A DNA stretch of 22,016 nt from Caldiserica bacterium UBA4770 (GCA_002403335.1 DHHO01000020.1:17184-39199); one strand, 5' to 3'; counted from the stretch's first letter, positions 8,446-15,876 are shown. The notes: generated by a model from the sequence alone, not told the origin. Program-made: numbers and translations.

Positions 8446-8473
8446 AGTTTAAATAAAAATTAAATGTTTTCAA
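8446..8473 (-). promoter_or_regulatory. Promoter of the XRE-pyrG unit, predicted leaderless
   Basis: On the minus strand TTGAAA (8473-8468), 16-nt spacer, TAAACT (8451-8446, 4 of 6 matches), then 6 nt to the ATG. The spacing is the same as in the trhA and mgsA promoters. Confidence 0.5.
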
Positions 8474-8609
8474 ATATAAGGCCTTCCATCTTAAGGAAAA
8501 GGTTAAAAATTGTTGTATAGGCACAATCGTTTCTTTCTGCAAGTAAGATGAGATTAATGTTTTTGTGAGGATTGGAATATCTTTTTTTCTATGAGTAATC
8601 CGCAACTTC

Positions 8610-8637
8610 TTGACAAAAAAGACGAATTCTGTATTAT
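8610..8637 (+). promoter_or_regulatory. Promoter of tRNA-Val and thrS
   Basis: Perfect TTGACA (8610-8615), 16-nt spacer, TATTAT (8632-8637). The mature tRNA begins 10 nt after the -10 box. No other promoter is seen before thrS. Confidence 0.75.
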
Positions 8638-8647
8638 TAATAAACAA

Positions 8648-8722
8648 GGGCGGTTAGTTCAGAGGTAGAACGCTTCGTTGACACCGAAGAGGTCAGTGGT
8701 TCGATTCCACTATCGCCCACCA
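8648..8722 (+). tRNA. tRNA-Val (anticodon GAC)
   Basis: A 75-nt gene folding as a full cloverleaf. The acceptor stem is GGGCGGT (8648-8654) with ATCGCCC (8712-8718), discriminator A and an encoded CCA (8720-8722). The D stem is GTTC/GAAC. The anticodon stem is CTTCG/CGAAG with loop TTGACAC, giving anticodon GAC, which reads valine GUC/GUU codons. The T arm contains GGTTCGATTCC. The thrS start codon lies only 21 nt past the CCA end, with no terminator between. Confidence 0.97.
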
Positions 8723-8743
8723 TAATTTTATCTGGAGGGATTG

Positions 8744-10663
8744 ATGGAAAATACAATCGAGATAAGTATAAATGGTAAGTCCTTTCGCTTAAATAGAGGT
8801 ATCAAAGCTTCTGACACTCTTAAGGAGAGTGGGCTCTACAAAGATAGTATTATCGCAGTAAAGGTTAATGGGAATCTTTCTGATCTTTCTGAACCACTTG
8901 AGGAAGACTGTACACTTGAACCAATTGATATAAATTCTCCAGAGGGAGAAGAAATTTTAAGACATAGTGCATCTCATATTATGGCACAAGCAGTTATACA
9001 CATATTTGGTGATGTAAAATATGCAATAGGCCCGGCAATTGAGGATGGCTTTTACTATGACTTTGACCTTGAACATAAGTTCACCCCTGAGGATCTGTCT
9101 AAAATTGAGGAAGAGATGCAACGTATCACTTCAGAGGATCTGAGATTTGAAAAAAGAGTCCTGAGTAAGGATGAAGCAATAACATTTTTTGCTGAAAAGG
9201 GCCAGGATTACAAAGTTGAGATCATCAAAGATATCGTTGAAGATTCTGTTGCAATTTACACCCAGGGAGATTTTGTTGACCTTTGTAGAGGCCCTCATAT
9301 TCCTTCAACAGGGTATTTAAAAAACTTCAAGCTCCTTTCTCTGGCTGGTGCTTACTGGAGAGGAGACGAAAGAAACAAGATGCTCCAGAGGATTTATGGT
9401 ACTGCATTTGCAACAAAGGAGGGGCTTGAGGGCTATCTAAATTTTCTTGAAGAGGCAAAGAGAAGAGATCATCGAAGGATTGGAAAGGAACTTGATCTGT
9501 TCAGTATAAACGAGGACCTTGGGCCAGGATTAATTCTCTGGCATCCAAAGGGAGCAATGATAAGGAAAGTGATAGAGGATTTCTGGAGAGAGGAGCATGT
9601 AAAGAGAGGGTATCAGCTTGTTAATACTCCTCATATTGCAAGAGTGGAGGTCTGGAAAACCTCAGGTCACTGGGATTTCTACAGAGAAAATATGTTTTCC
9701 CCTATGGAGGTTGATAAAGGGGCATATATGGTCAAACCTATGAACTGCCCCTTCCATATTATGATATACAAATCTCAGACAAGAAGCTATAGAGAACTCC
9801 CTATCCGTTATGCAGAACTCGGCACAGTTTATAGATATGAAAAGGCAGGTGTACTTCATGGTCTTTTGCGCGTAAGAGGCTTTACTCAGGATGATGCACA
9901 TCTCTTTGTTCAGCCGGAATACCTCGAGGAAGAAATTATGAGTGTTGTTGAATTTGCGAGGTTTATGATTACTACCTTCGGTTTTGATAAATACAATGTA
10001 TATCTTTCTACAAGACCTGAGAAGTATGTAGGAACCATTGAGAACTGGGAGCTTGCAACAAATTCTCTAAGCGCTGCTCTTGAGACTTTAAAGATTGATT
10101 ATAAGGTCGACCCGGGTGAGGGAGTTTTCTACGGCCCCAAGATTGATATAAAGCTGGTTGATGCAATTAGGAGAGAATGGCAGGGACCAACAATCCAGGT
10201 TGATTTTAATCTTCCCGAGAGGTTTGATGTAACATATGTAGGGCAGGACGGACGCGAGCACAGACCCATTATGATTCACAGAGTAGTTCTTGGTTCTCTG
10301 GAGAGATTTTTTGGGACTCTTATTGAGCAGTATGCAGGAGCTTTTCCTCTATGGCTTTCCCCTGTTCAGGTAAAGGTAGTTCCCGTAACTAATAAACACA
10401 TTGAATATGCAAATTCTGTTAGAAAGATACTGCTTGAGGCAGGTATAAGGATTGAAGTTGATGATAGGAATGAGAAGGTAAATGCAAAGATTAGGGACGC
10501 AGAACTCGAAAAGGTTCCCTATATACTTGTCGTAGGTGATAAAGAGATACTTGATCATTCTGTTTCGGTGAGGAAGAGGAAAGAGGGTAATTTAGGTCCT
10601 ATGCCGCTTGATACATTTCTTGAGATGATTAGAGGAAAAATATCCAGGAAGGTTATTGATTAA
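8744..10663 (+). CDS. thrS: Threonyl-tRNA synthetase
   Basis: Class II synthetase of 639 residues that charges tRNA-Thr. An N-terminal TGS domain (about 1-63) is followed by the editing domain with HSASH and CRGPH (the HxxxH and CxxxH metal-type motifs). The catalytic core has motif 1 around TPHIARVEVWKTSGHW, motif 2 with FTQDDAHLF, the zinc Cys in MNCPFH, and motif 3 near IMIHRVVLGSLERFFG. The C-terminal anticodon domain starts about LWLSPVQVKV. An in-frame TTG lies one codon upstream at 8741. I chose ATG 8744 because the Shine-Dalgarno GGAGG (8734-8738) is then 5 nt away. It is probably cotranscribed with the preceding tRNA-Val; no T-box leader is present. Confidence 0.98.
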   Translation: MENTIEISINGKSFRLNRGIKASDTLKESGLYKDSIIAVKVNGNLSDLSEPLEEDCTLEPIDINSPEGEEILRHSASHIMAQAVIHIFGDVKYAIGPAIEDGFYYDFDLEHKFTPEDLSKIEEEMQRITSEDLRFEKRVLSKDEAITFFAEKGQDYKVEIIKDIVEDSVAIYTQGDFVDLCRGPHIPSTGYLKNFKLLSLAGAYWRGDERNKMLQRIYGTAFATKEGLEGYLNFLEEAKRRDHRRIGKELDLFSINEDLGPGLILWHPKGAMIRKVIEDFWREEHVKRGYQLVNTPHIARVEVWKTSGHWDFYRENMFSPMEVDKGAYMVKPMNCPFHIMIYKSQTRSYRELPIRYAELGTVYRYEKAGVLHGLLRVRGFTQDDAHLFVQPEYLEEEIMSVVEFARFMITTFGFDKYNVYLSTRPEKYVGTIENWELATNSLSAALETLKIDYKVDPGEGVFYGPKIDIKLVDAIRREWQGPTIQVDFNLPERFDVTYVGQDGREHRPIMIHRVVLGSLERFFGTLIEQYAGAFPLWLSPVQVKVVPVTNKHIEYANSVRKILLEAGIRIEVDDRNEKVNAKIRDAELEKVPYILVVGDKEILDHSVSVRKRKEGNLGPMPLDTFLEMIRGKISRKVID

Positions 10664-10683
10664 TTTCTAATATTTTATATAAT
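10656..10683 (+). promoter_or_regulatory. Promoter of the infC-rpmI-rplT operon
   Basis: TTGATT (10656-10661), 16-nt spacer, perfect TATAAT (10678-10683). It overlaps the last codons of thrS. Transcription would start near 10690 and give a leader of about 110 nt. Confidence 0.7.
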
Positions 10684-10689
10684 TACAAT

Positions 10690-10800
10690 GTATTATGAAA
10701 AATGGGCATATGCTCTACCTTGAGCAGCCGAAGGCTCGTGAAAAGGTTTTTACATAATTTAAGGTAGCTTCGGCTACCTATTTTTATTTGGAGGTGACGC
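10690..10800 (+). promoter_or_regulatory. Structured leader of the infC-rpmI-rplT operon (probable L20 or IF3 leader)
   Basis: The leader can fold as follows. A closing helix joins CTACCTT (10715-10721) to AAGGTAG (10761-10767). Inside sit two hairpins back to back: GAGC (10722-10725) with GCTC (10734-10737) around an 8-nt loop, and GTGAAA (10738-10743) with TTTTAC (10748-10753). The 8-nt loop AGCCGAAG is exactly complementary to CTTCGGCT (10768-10775), so a pseudoknot is possible. This whole fold competes with the terminator hairpin at 10762-10779. L20 leaders are known to control this operon in other bacteria; that this RNA is one of them is inference from position. Confidence 0.7.
10762..10789 (+). 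terminator. Intrinsic terminator in the infC leader (attenuator)
   Basis: AGGTAGC (10762-10768) and GCTACCT (10773-10779) form a 7-bp stem capped by the very stable C(UUCG)G tetraloop, followed by ATTTTTATTT. It lies just before the infC Shine-Dalgarno, so it can end transcripts ahead of infC. Its 5' arm and loop also pair with upstream leader segments, the mark of an attenuator. Confidence 0.8.
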
Positions 10801-11406
10801 ATAAAAGCGAAGAATGTAATTGCAAATGAAGATGTGCGATGGAAGGAAGTAAGGCTCGTTGATGAAAATGGGGTGCAACTCGGTATTGTAAGCTCCAGAG
10901 ATGCTTTAGCCATTGCAAGAGAAAGGGGTTATGATCTGGTAGCCATTGCTCCAACAGCAAATCCCCCTGTGTGTAAGCTTGTAGACCTGGGAAAATATCT
11001 TTATGAGCAAAATAAGAGGGAAAAAGAAGCCAAGAAAAGGCAGACTAAAGTCGAAGTTAAGCATATGAAGTATAAATTAAAGATTGACGTTAATGATCTT
11101 GCAATAAAAAATAAAAAGGTTAGGGAGTTCCTTAATGATGGGGATAGAGTCAATGTGGAAATATGGTTTAGAGGAAGGGAACTTATGTTTACAGATAAGG
11201 GATTTGAACTGGCTCAGAAGATCATTCGAGATGTTTCTGATGTTGCGGTTGTTGTATCCGAGCCCAGAATGATGGGTAGAAACATGGTCTTCTCGCTTGA
11301 GCCAAGTAAGGAAACATTAAAGAAATTAAGAGAAAGGAGAATACGAAATGTCTCGAAAAATGAAAACAAGGAAATCCTCGGCAAAGAGATTCAGGATTAC
11401 AGGTAG
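10801..11406 (+). CDS. infC: Translation initiation factor IF-3, AUA start codon
   Basis: A 201-residue factor that binds the 30S subunit and checks start codons. The N domain (about 10-75) has EVRLVDENGVQLGIV, APTANPPVCKL and the GKYLYEQNK linker start; the C domain has WFRGRELMFTDKG and ends with SEPRMMGRNMVFSLEP. The start is set by Shine-Dalgarno GGAGG (10790-10794) with a 6-nt gap to ATA at 10801. A TGA lies two codons upstream in frame, and the conserved N-terminal NEDVRW lies before the first GTG (10834). Non-AUG starts (AUU, AUC, AUA) are typical of infC and allow IF3 to repress itself. The last 20 or so residues exceed the family norm and overlap rpmI by 59 nt. Confidence 0.95.
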   Translation: MKAKNVIANEDVRWKEVRLVDENGVQLGIVSSRDALAIARERGYDLVAIAPTANPPVCKLVDLGKYLYEQNKREKEAKKRQTKVEVKHMKYKLKIDVNDLAIKNKKVREFLNDGDRVNVEIWFRGRELMFTDKGFELAQKIIRDVSDVAVVVSEPRMMGRNMVFSLEPSKETLKKLRERRIRNVSKNENKEILGKEIQDYR

Positions 11407-11551
11407 TGGTAAGATTGTCTTTTACGGAGCAGGGCATAGCCATCACCTTGAAAAGAGGAATTCTCTAAAAAAGAAAAGACAGAATTCAAAAAAGGTTCTT
11501 GACTCGACAAATCTGAAAAGTATTAAGTCAACCTTGCCATACCTCGATTAG
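11348..11551 (+). CDS. rpmI: 50S ribosomal protein L35
   Basis: A 67-residue basic protein of the large subunit. The N-terminal MKTRKSSAKRFRITGSGKI segment (from residue 5) is the L35 signature, followed by the HHLEKRNSLKKKRQN motif. The ATG at 11348 has the Shine-Dalgarno AAAGGAG about 8 nt upstream. It starts inside the 3' end of infC, in another frame, which suggests translational coupling. rplT follows after 17 nt. Confidence 0.97.
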   Translation: MSRKMKTRKSSAKRFRITGSGKIVFYGAGHSHHLEKRNSLKKKRQNSKKVLDSTNLKSIKSTLPYLD

Positions 11552-11568
11552 GAAGGAGATGAATTGAT

Positions 11569-11946
11569 ATGAGAGTTAAAGCTGGTGTGGTTAATAGAAG
11601 AAAGCACAAGAAAGTATTAAAGGAAGCTAAGGGCTTTAGGGGAGCTGCTTCGAGGAGATTTAAAGTTGCAAATGAAGCTGTTATGCATGCACAGAAGTAC
11701 GCTTACATTAACAGAAGGGAAAAGAAGCGAGAATTTAGAAGTCTGTGGATTACAAGGATTAATGCAGCAACGAGGCAATTTAATGTCAGTTATAGCAGCT
11801 TTATCAATGGCCTGAGGCTTTCAAATATAGAAATAGATAGAAAAATGCTTGCGGATATGGCAATGAATGACCCGAAGGCATTTGAGGAGCTTGTGAACAG
11901 GGCAAAGGAAGCACTCCAGAACAAAGTGCAGAGTGACTCTAAATAA
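11569..11946 (+). CDS. rplT: 50S ribosomal protein L20
   Basis: A 125-residue rRNA-binding protein needed early in 50S assembly. The start MRVKAGVVNRRKHKKVLKEA, then KGFRGAASRRFKVANEAVMHA and REFRSLWITRINAA, are conserved L20 segments. The C-terminal globular part (about 60-118) is the one that binds rRNA and, in other bacteria, the operon leader to repress it. Shine-Dalgarno AGGAGAT lies before the ATG. It is the last gene of the infC operon, and a terminator follows about 85 nt downstream. Confidence 0.98.
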   Translation: MRVKAGVVNRRKHKKVLKEAKGFRGAASRRFKVANEAVMHAQKYAYINRREKKREFRSLWITRINAATRQFNVSYSSFINGLRLSNIEIDRKMLADMAMNDPKAFEELVNRAKEALQNKVQSDSK

Positions 11947-12029
11947 ATATCCTGGGTAAAGTTTTGTGAGAAATAAATCTTTCTCTTTTGACGTTAATAA
12001 ATGCGAGAGGATTTTCAATTCGTCTATAG

Positions 12030-12050
12030 AAATCCTATTAAGGTTTTTTT
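12030..12050 (+). terminator. Probable terminator after rplT
   Basis: AAATCCT (12030-12036) and AGGTTTT (12041-12047) pair with one mismatch around a 4-nt loop, running into seven T (12044-12050). AAATCCT also has a second inverted partner at 12008-12014. It separates the infC operon from tRNA-Ala. Confidence 0.5.
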
Positions 12051-12069
12051 GATATTGTAACTCAATCAC

Positions 12070-12097
12070 TTGACATTTACTTATAAAATCGTATTAT
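12070..12097 (+). promoter_or_regulatory. Promoter of tRNA-Ala, leuS and possibly the downstream genes
   Basis: Perfect TTGACA (12070-12075), 16-nt spacer, TATTAT (12092-12097). The mature tRNA begins 10 nt after the -10 box, exactly as for tRNA-Val. A perfect TATAAT also overlaps at 12097-12102, but its spacing of 21 nt and a start inside the tRNA make it unlikely. Confidence 0.75.
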
Positions 12098-12107
12098 ATA
12101 ATGCAGT

Positions 12108-12183
12108 GGGGCTATAGCTCAGTTGGGAGAGCGCCTCCTTGGCGTGGAGGAGGTCAGGGGTTCAACTCCCCTTAGCTCCACCA
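12108..12183 (+). tRNA. tRNA-Ala (anticodon GGC)
   Basis: A 76-nt cloverleaf. The acceptor stem is GGGGCTA (12108-12114) with TAGCTCC (12173-12179), discriminator A and an encoded CCA (12181-12183). The G3-U70 pair, the main alanine identity element, is present. The anticodon stem CCTCC/GGAGG holds loop TTGGCGT, giving anticodon GGC for GCC/GCU. The T arm is AGGGG TTCAACT CCCCT. A reading frame that runs through the tRNA into leuS is not a real N-terminus. Confidence 0.97.
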
Positions 12184-12207
12184 GATTTTTTATTATTTGA
12201 GGTAAGG

Positions 12208-14667
12208 ATGGAAGAGGAATTTAATTTTTTAGAGATCGAAGAAAAATGGCGGAAGCAGTGGGAGAATAGCAATTTTTATAAGGCTGATGATTTTTCAGAG
12301 AAGCCAAAATTTTATATTCTTGTTATGTTTCCTTATCTATCTGGCTCAGGTCTTCATGTGGGGCATTGCAGGAACTATATCCCTGCTGATGTTATCGCTC
12401 GTTATAAAAGGATGAAGGGGTTTAATGTCCTTCATCCAATAGGATTTGATGCCTTCGGTCTTCCAGCAGAGAATTATGCAATAGAGCACCACATCCATCC
12501 AGGTATCAGTACAAAGCAGAACATTGAAACATTTACAAGACAGTTAAAGAGTCTTGGCCTTTCTTATGATTGGGAAAGGATGTTTTCAACATCTGACATT
12601 TCTTATTATAAATGGACAGAATGGTTTTTTGAGTTTCTCTATAAAAGAGGCCTTGCATATCAGGACAGGAGTTTTCAATGGTGGTGCCCATCCTGTAAAA
12701 CAGTACTTGCAAATGAGCAGATTATAGATGGCAGGTGCTGGAGATGTAATAGCCTTGTTGAAAAAAAGGAGTTAAAGCAGTGGTTTTTTAAGATTACTGA
12801 TTATTCTGATCGATTACTGGAGGACCTTGATAAGATTGACTGGCCTGAGAGAATTAAATTAATGCAGAAAAATTGGATTGGAAAAAGTGAGGGTGCAGAG
12901 ATTATCTTTAAAGGTGTAGATAAGGATGGGAATATATATGATATTCCAGTATTTACCACGAGGATTGATACAATCTTTGGAGTTACTTTCCTTGCAATGG
13001 CACCTGAACACCCTCTTATCCCTGTTCTTACTACTGATGAAAACCGCAAGCATGTTGAGGATTATGTTGACAATGCAATGAAGAGGATAGAAATTGAAAG
13101 GCTCTCCACAGAAAGGGAAAAGACAGGGGAATTTCTGGGGAGTTATGCTATAAATCCTATTTCAGGGGAAAAGGTCCCTATTTTTGTTTGCGATTATGTA
13201 GTTTATGCTTATGGAACTGGTGCTGTCATGGGGGTACCTGCTCACGATGAGAGAGATTTTGGATTTGCACAGAGATATCGCCTTCCAATAAAATTTGTAA
13301 TAAGTCCCGATGGAAATGATTTTCAATTAGATACTCCTTATGTAACCGACGGAATCCTTATAAACTCCGGTAGGTTTTCGAAGCTTACAAGTGAGGAGGC
13401 AAGAGTAAGGCTTCTTGAATATGTTGAGGAAAATGGTATAGGTAAAAGAGCGACAAGATACAAAATGAGAGATTGGCTTATATCAAGGCAGAGATATTGG
13501 GGTGCCCCAATCCCTATTATCCATTGTCCTGTGCATGGAGCTGTTCCTGTGCCGCAGGAAGAACTACCTGTTGTTCTGCCTGACGAAGTTGATTTTTCAC
13601 CCAGGGATACAGGAGAATCCCCTCTTGCAAATGACGAAGATTTTGTAAATACAAAGTGTCCTATCTGTGGGTTGCCTTCAAAGAGGGAAACAGATACTCA
13701 GGATGGTTTTGCGTGTTCTTCGTGGTACTTTATGCGTTTTGCAGACCCGCATAATGATAGAGCTCCATTTGATAATGATAAAGTCGATTACTGGCTTCCT
13801 GTGGACCTTTATATTGGTGGTGCTGAACATGCGGTTATGCATCTCCTGTATTCCAGGTTTTACACGAAGGTCCTTTATGATGCAGGAGTTGTTAATTTCG
13901 ATGAGCCATTTAAAAAGTTGCTCAATCAGGGGGTGATTCTCGGGCCCGATCACTATAGGATGAGTAAATCGCGCGGAAATGTAATAAACCCTGATGATAT
14001 GATAAGAGAGTATGGTGCTGATACATTGAGAACCTATATCCTTTTTATAGGTCCCTTTGATCAGGATGCTGCATGGAGTAGTGAGGGTATAAATGGAGTT
14101 TCCAGATTTTTAAAAAGGGTATGGAAGTTTTTTAATGAGGTAGCTAACCTTTCTCCCTCCTTCTCCTTGGAGGAAGAAAGGGAGATTGAGGGTGTTACTG
14201 ATAAGTTTACCCAAAAGATTACCAATCAGGTTGAAACATTCAGGTTTAATACAATGATAAGCAGCTTTATGGAGTGGCTTAACTATCTTTACAGAGTTTC
14301 ACAGGATAGGCCGGATATTCTTCAAACGAAAGCCATAAGAGAAGCATGTGAAAATTTTATAAAGATGCTTGCTCCCTCTGCTCCATTTATAGCGGAGGAA
14401 ATCTGGCACAGACTTGGGCACGAAGAGAGTATTCATAAAAGTGATTGGCCCTCTCCAAGAGGGATTTATAGGGAGGAGAAGGTCACCATTGTTGTAGAGA
14501 TAAACGGAAAAGTGAAGGACAAGGTTGAGGCCCCTTTTGATAGTGAGGAGGATGAGGTAAAGGAAATTGCACTTTCGAGTGATAGAATTAAGAAGCTTAA
14601 CATTGATGTGAGTAAGGCAAAGTTTATATATGTGAAGAACAGATTGTTAAACATAGTTGTTCAATAG
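12208..14667 (+). CDS. leuS: Leucyl-tRNA synthetase
   Basis: Class I synthetase of 819 residues charging tRNA-Leu. The HIGH motif reads HVGH (50-53) and the KMSKS motif reads RMSKS (584-588). A Cys4 zinc module, CPSCK...CWRC, lies near 160-180. The CP1 editing domain shows TTRIDTIFG and GTGAVMGVPAHDERD. The conserved RETDTQDGFACSSWYF segment follows a second CPIC motif. The C-terminal anticodon-binding and tail domains are complete. The start ATG 12208 has Shine-Dalgarno GAGGT (12199-12203); the longer frame from 12139 would begin inside tRNA-Ala and is rejected. rpmF follows after 9 nt. Confidence 0.98.
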   Translation: MEEEFNFLEIEEKWRKQWENSNFYKADDFSEKPKFYILVMFPYLSGSGLHVGHCRNYIPADVIARYKRMKGFNVLHPIGFDAFGLPAENYAIEHHIHPGISTKQNIETFTRQLKSLGLSYDWERMFSTSDISYYKWTEWFFEFLYKRGLAYQDRSFQWWCPSCKTVLANEQIIDGRCWRCNSLVEKKELKQWFFKITDYSDRLLEDLDKIDWPERIKLMQKNWIGKSEGAEIIFKGVDKDGNIYDIPVFTTRIDTIFGVTFLAMAPEHPLIPVLTTDENRKHVEDYVDNAMKRIEIERLSTEREKTGEFLGSYAINPISGEKVPIFVCDYVVYAYGTGAVMGVPAHDERDFGFAQRYRLPIKFVISPDGNDFQLDTPYVTDGILINSGRFSKLTSEEARVRLLEYVEENGIGKRATRYKMRDWLISRQRYWGAPIPIIHCPVHGAVPVPQEELPVVLPDEVDFSPRDTGESPLANDEDFVNTKCPICGLPSKRETDTQDGFACSSWYFMRFADPHNDRAPFDNDKVDYWLPVDLYIGGAEHAVMHLLYSRFYTKVLYDAGVVNFDEPFKKLLNQGVILGPDHYRMSKSRGNVINPDDMIREYGADTLRTYILFIGPFDQDAAWSSEGINGVSRFLKRVWKFFNEVANLSPSFSLEEEREIEGVTDKFTQKITNQVETFRFNTMISSFMEWLNYLYRVSQDRPDILQTKAIREACENFIKMLAPSAPFIAEEIWHRLGHEESIHKSDWPSPRGIYREEKVTIVVEINGKVKDKVEAPFDSEEDEVKEIALSSDRIKKLNIDVSKAKFIYVKNRLLNIVVQ

Positions 14668-14676
14668 GAGGATAAA

Positions 14677-14874
14677 ATGGCACAGCCAAAAAAGAAAACT
14701 ACGAGAAGCAGGAAGGGAATGAGGCAGTGGAAGGAGAAGATTGCCACCCCAAACCTCGTTGAATGCCCTCATTGTCATAAGATGATTCTTTCACATCGTG
14801 TTTGTCCGTACTGTGGATATTACGATGGTGAGCAGAAAATAGTCGTAGGTGCAAAGGAAAAGAAGAAGGGTTAA
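14677..14874 (+). CDS. rpmF: 50S ribosomal protein L32 (zinc-ribbon form)
   Basis: A 65-residue large-subunit protein. The N-terminus MAQPKKKTTRSRKGMRQ is the standard L32 start, and C30-x2-C33 with C43-x2-C46 form a complete zinc ribbon. The Shine-Dalgarno AGGAGG overlaps the leuS stop, 5 nt from the ATG. plsX starts 3 nt after the stop; rpmF-plsX is a widely conserved pair. Confidence 0.97.
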   Translation: MAQPKKKTTRSRKGMRQWKEKIATPNLVECPHCHKMILSHRVCPYCGYYDGEQKIVVGAKEKKKG

Positions 14875-14877
14875 ACG

Positions 14878-15876
14878 ATGAAGATTGCGCTGGATGGAAT
14901 GGGAGGGGATTATGCCCCTTCCGAGGTTATAAGAGGTGCTGTTGAGGCAACTCAGGAGATTGAAGACCTTGAACTCATTGTAACGGGTAGAGAAAGTGAA
15001 ATTAAGCAGGAGCTTATGAAATATCCAGGGGCAAAAAGAATTTCTGTCCTTCATACCGAAGACGTAATTACAATGTATGACCATCCTGCGGAAGCCCTTA
15101 GAAAGAAAAAGAATTCATCCCTGTATAAGGCAATTGAACTTGTTCGCGATGGTGAGGCTGCTGGCATTGTGAGTGCTGGAAATAGCGGTGCACAGATGGC
15201 AATTTCTCTCTTTGTTCTTGGGAGACTCCCTGGAGTAACAAGGCCGGGTATTGGTGTATGTGTATGGATGAAAGACTCATTAGGTCTCATTATTGATACG
15301 GGTGCAAATACTGAAATTACTCCCAGGGAATACCTTATCTTTGCATTACTGGGGAGGGATTATCTCAGGACGATTCTTGGCAGGGAAGTTAAGATTGGCT
15401 TACTTAACATTGGGGCTGAGCCTGAGAAGGGTTCCAAACTTGTGCAAAAGGGATATGCGATACTCAGTGAAAATTTCGAAGAATTTATAGGGAATGTTGA
15501 AGGAAATGAAGTACTTTCAGGTAAAGCGGATGTGATTGTAACGGATGGTTTTGCTGGTAATGTTCTTCTCAAGTCTATGGAGGGAACAGCCGAAAGATTC
15601 CTTGAAATATTAAAAGATTCAATAAACAAGAACTTTAAAACAAAGATGGGTGGCCTCCTTCTTAGTAGTACATTAAAAGAAGCATTTAAAAAACTTGATT
15701 ATGAAGAGTATGGGGGTTCTCCTCTCCTTGGGGTTAACGGCATTTCAATTATTTCGCATGGCAGGTCCAGGCACAGGGCAATAAAAAATTCGCTAAAGGT
15801 GTGTTATAATATAAGTAAAGAAGGGGTCATTGATAAGTTTAAAGAGCATTTGAGTGATGAGAGATTCAGACATTAG
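14878..15876 (+). CDS. plsX: Phosphate acyltransferase PlsX
   Basis: A 332-residue peripheral membrane enzyme that makes acyl-phosphate from acyl-ACP for phospholipid synthesis. The N-terminal IALDGMGGDYAP, central VSAGNSGAQMA, DTGAN, LNIGAEPEKG and VTDGFAGNVLLKSMEG motifs, and the C-terminal YGGSPLLGVNG, are all family signatures. Length is normal. It lies between rpmF and rnc. In many bacteria fabD, fabG and acpP sit between plsX and rnc; here they are absent and rnc starts inside the plsX 3' end. Confidence 0.97.
   Translation: MKIALDGMGGDYAPSEVIRGAVEATQEIEDLELIVTGRESEIKQELMKYPGAKRISVLHTEDVITMYDHPAEALRKKKNSSLYKAIELVRDGEAAGIVSAGNSGAQMAISLFVLGRLPGVTRPGIGVCVWMKDSLGLIIDTGANTEITPREYLIFALLGRDYLRTILGREVKIGLLNIGAEPEKGSKLVQKGYAILSENFEEFIGNVEGNEVLSGKADVIVTDGFAGNVLLKSMEGTAERFLEILKDSINKNFKTKMGGLLLSSTLKEAFKKLDYEEYGGSPLLGVNGISIISHGRSRHRAIKNSLKVCYNISKEGVIDKFKEHLSDERFRH

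Noticed and set aside
8440..8647. Possible T-box or riboswitch before tRNA-Val and thrS
   Set aside because: There is no T-box sequence or terminator/antiterminator pair; the promoter directly abuts the tRNA.
12097..12102. Perfect TATAAT before tRNA-Ala as the -10 box
   Set aside because: It would be 21 nt from TTGACA and start transcription inside the tRNA; TATTAT at 12092-12097 has the 16-nt spacing.
12139..12207. Upstream extension of leuS
   Set aside because: The extension begins inside tRNA-Ala. ATG 12208 has its own Shine-Dalgarno and matches the usual LeuRS N-terminus.
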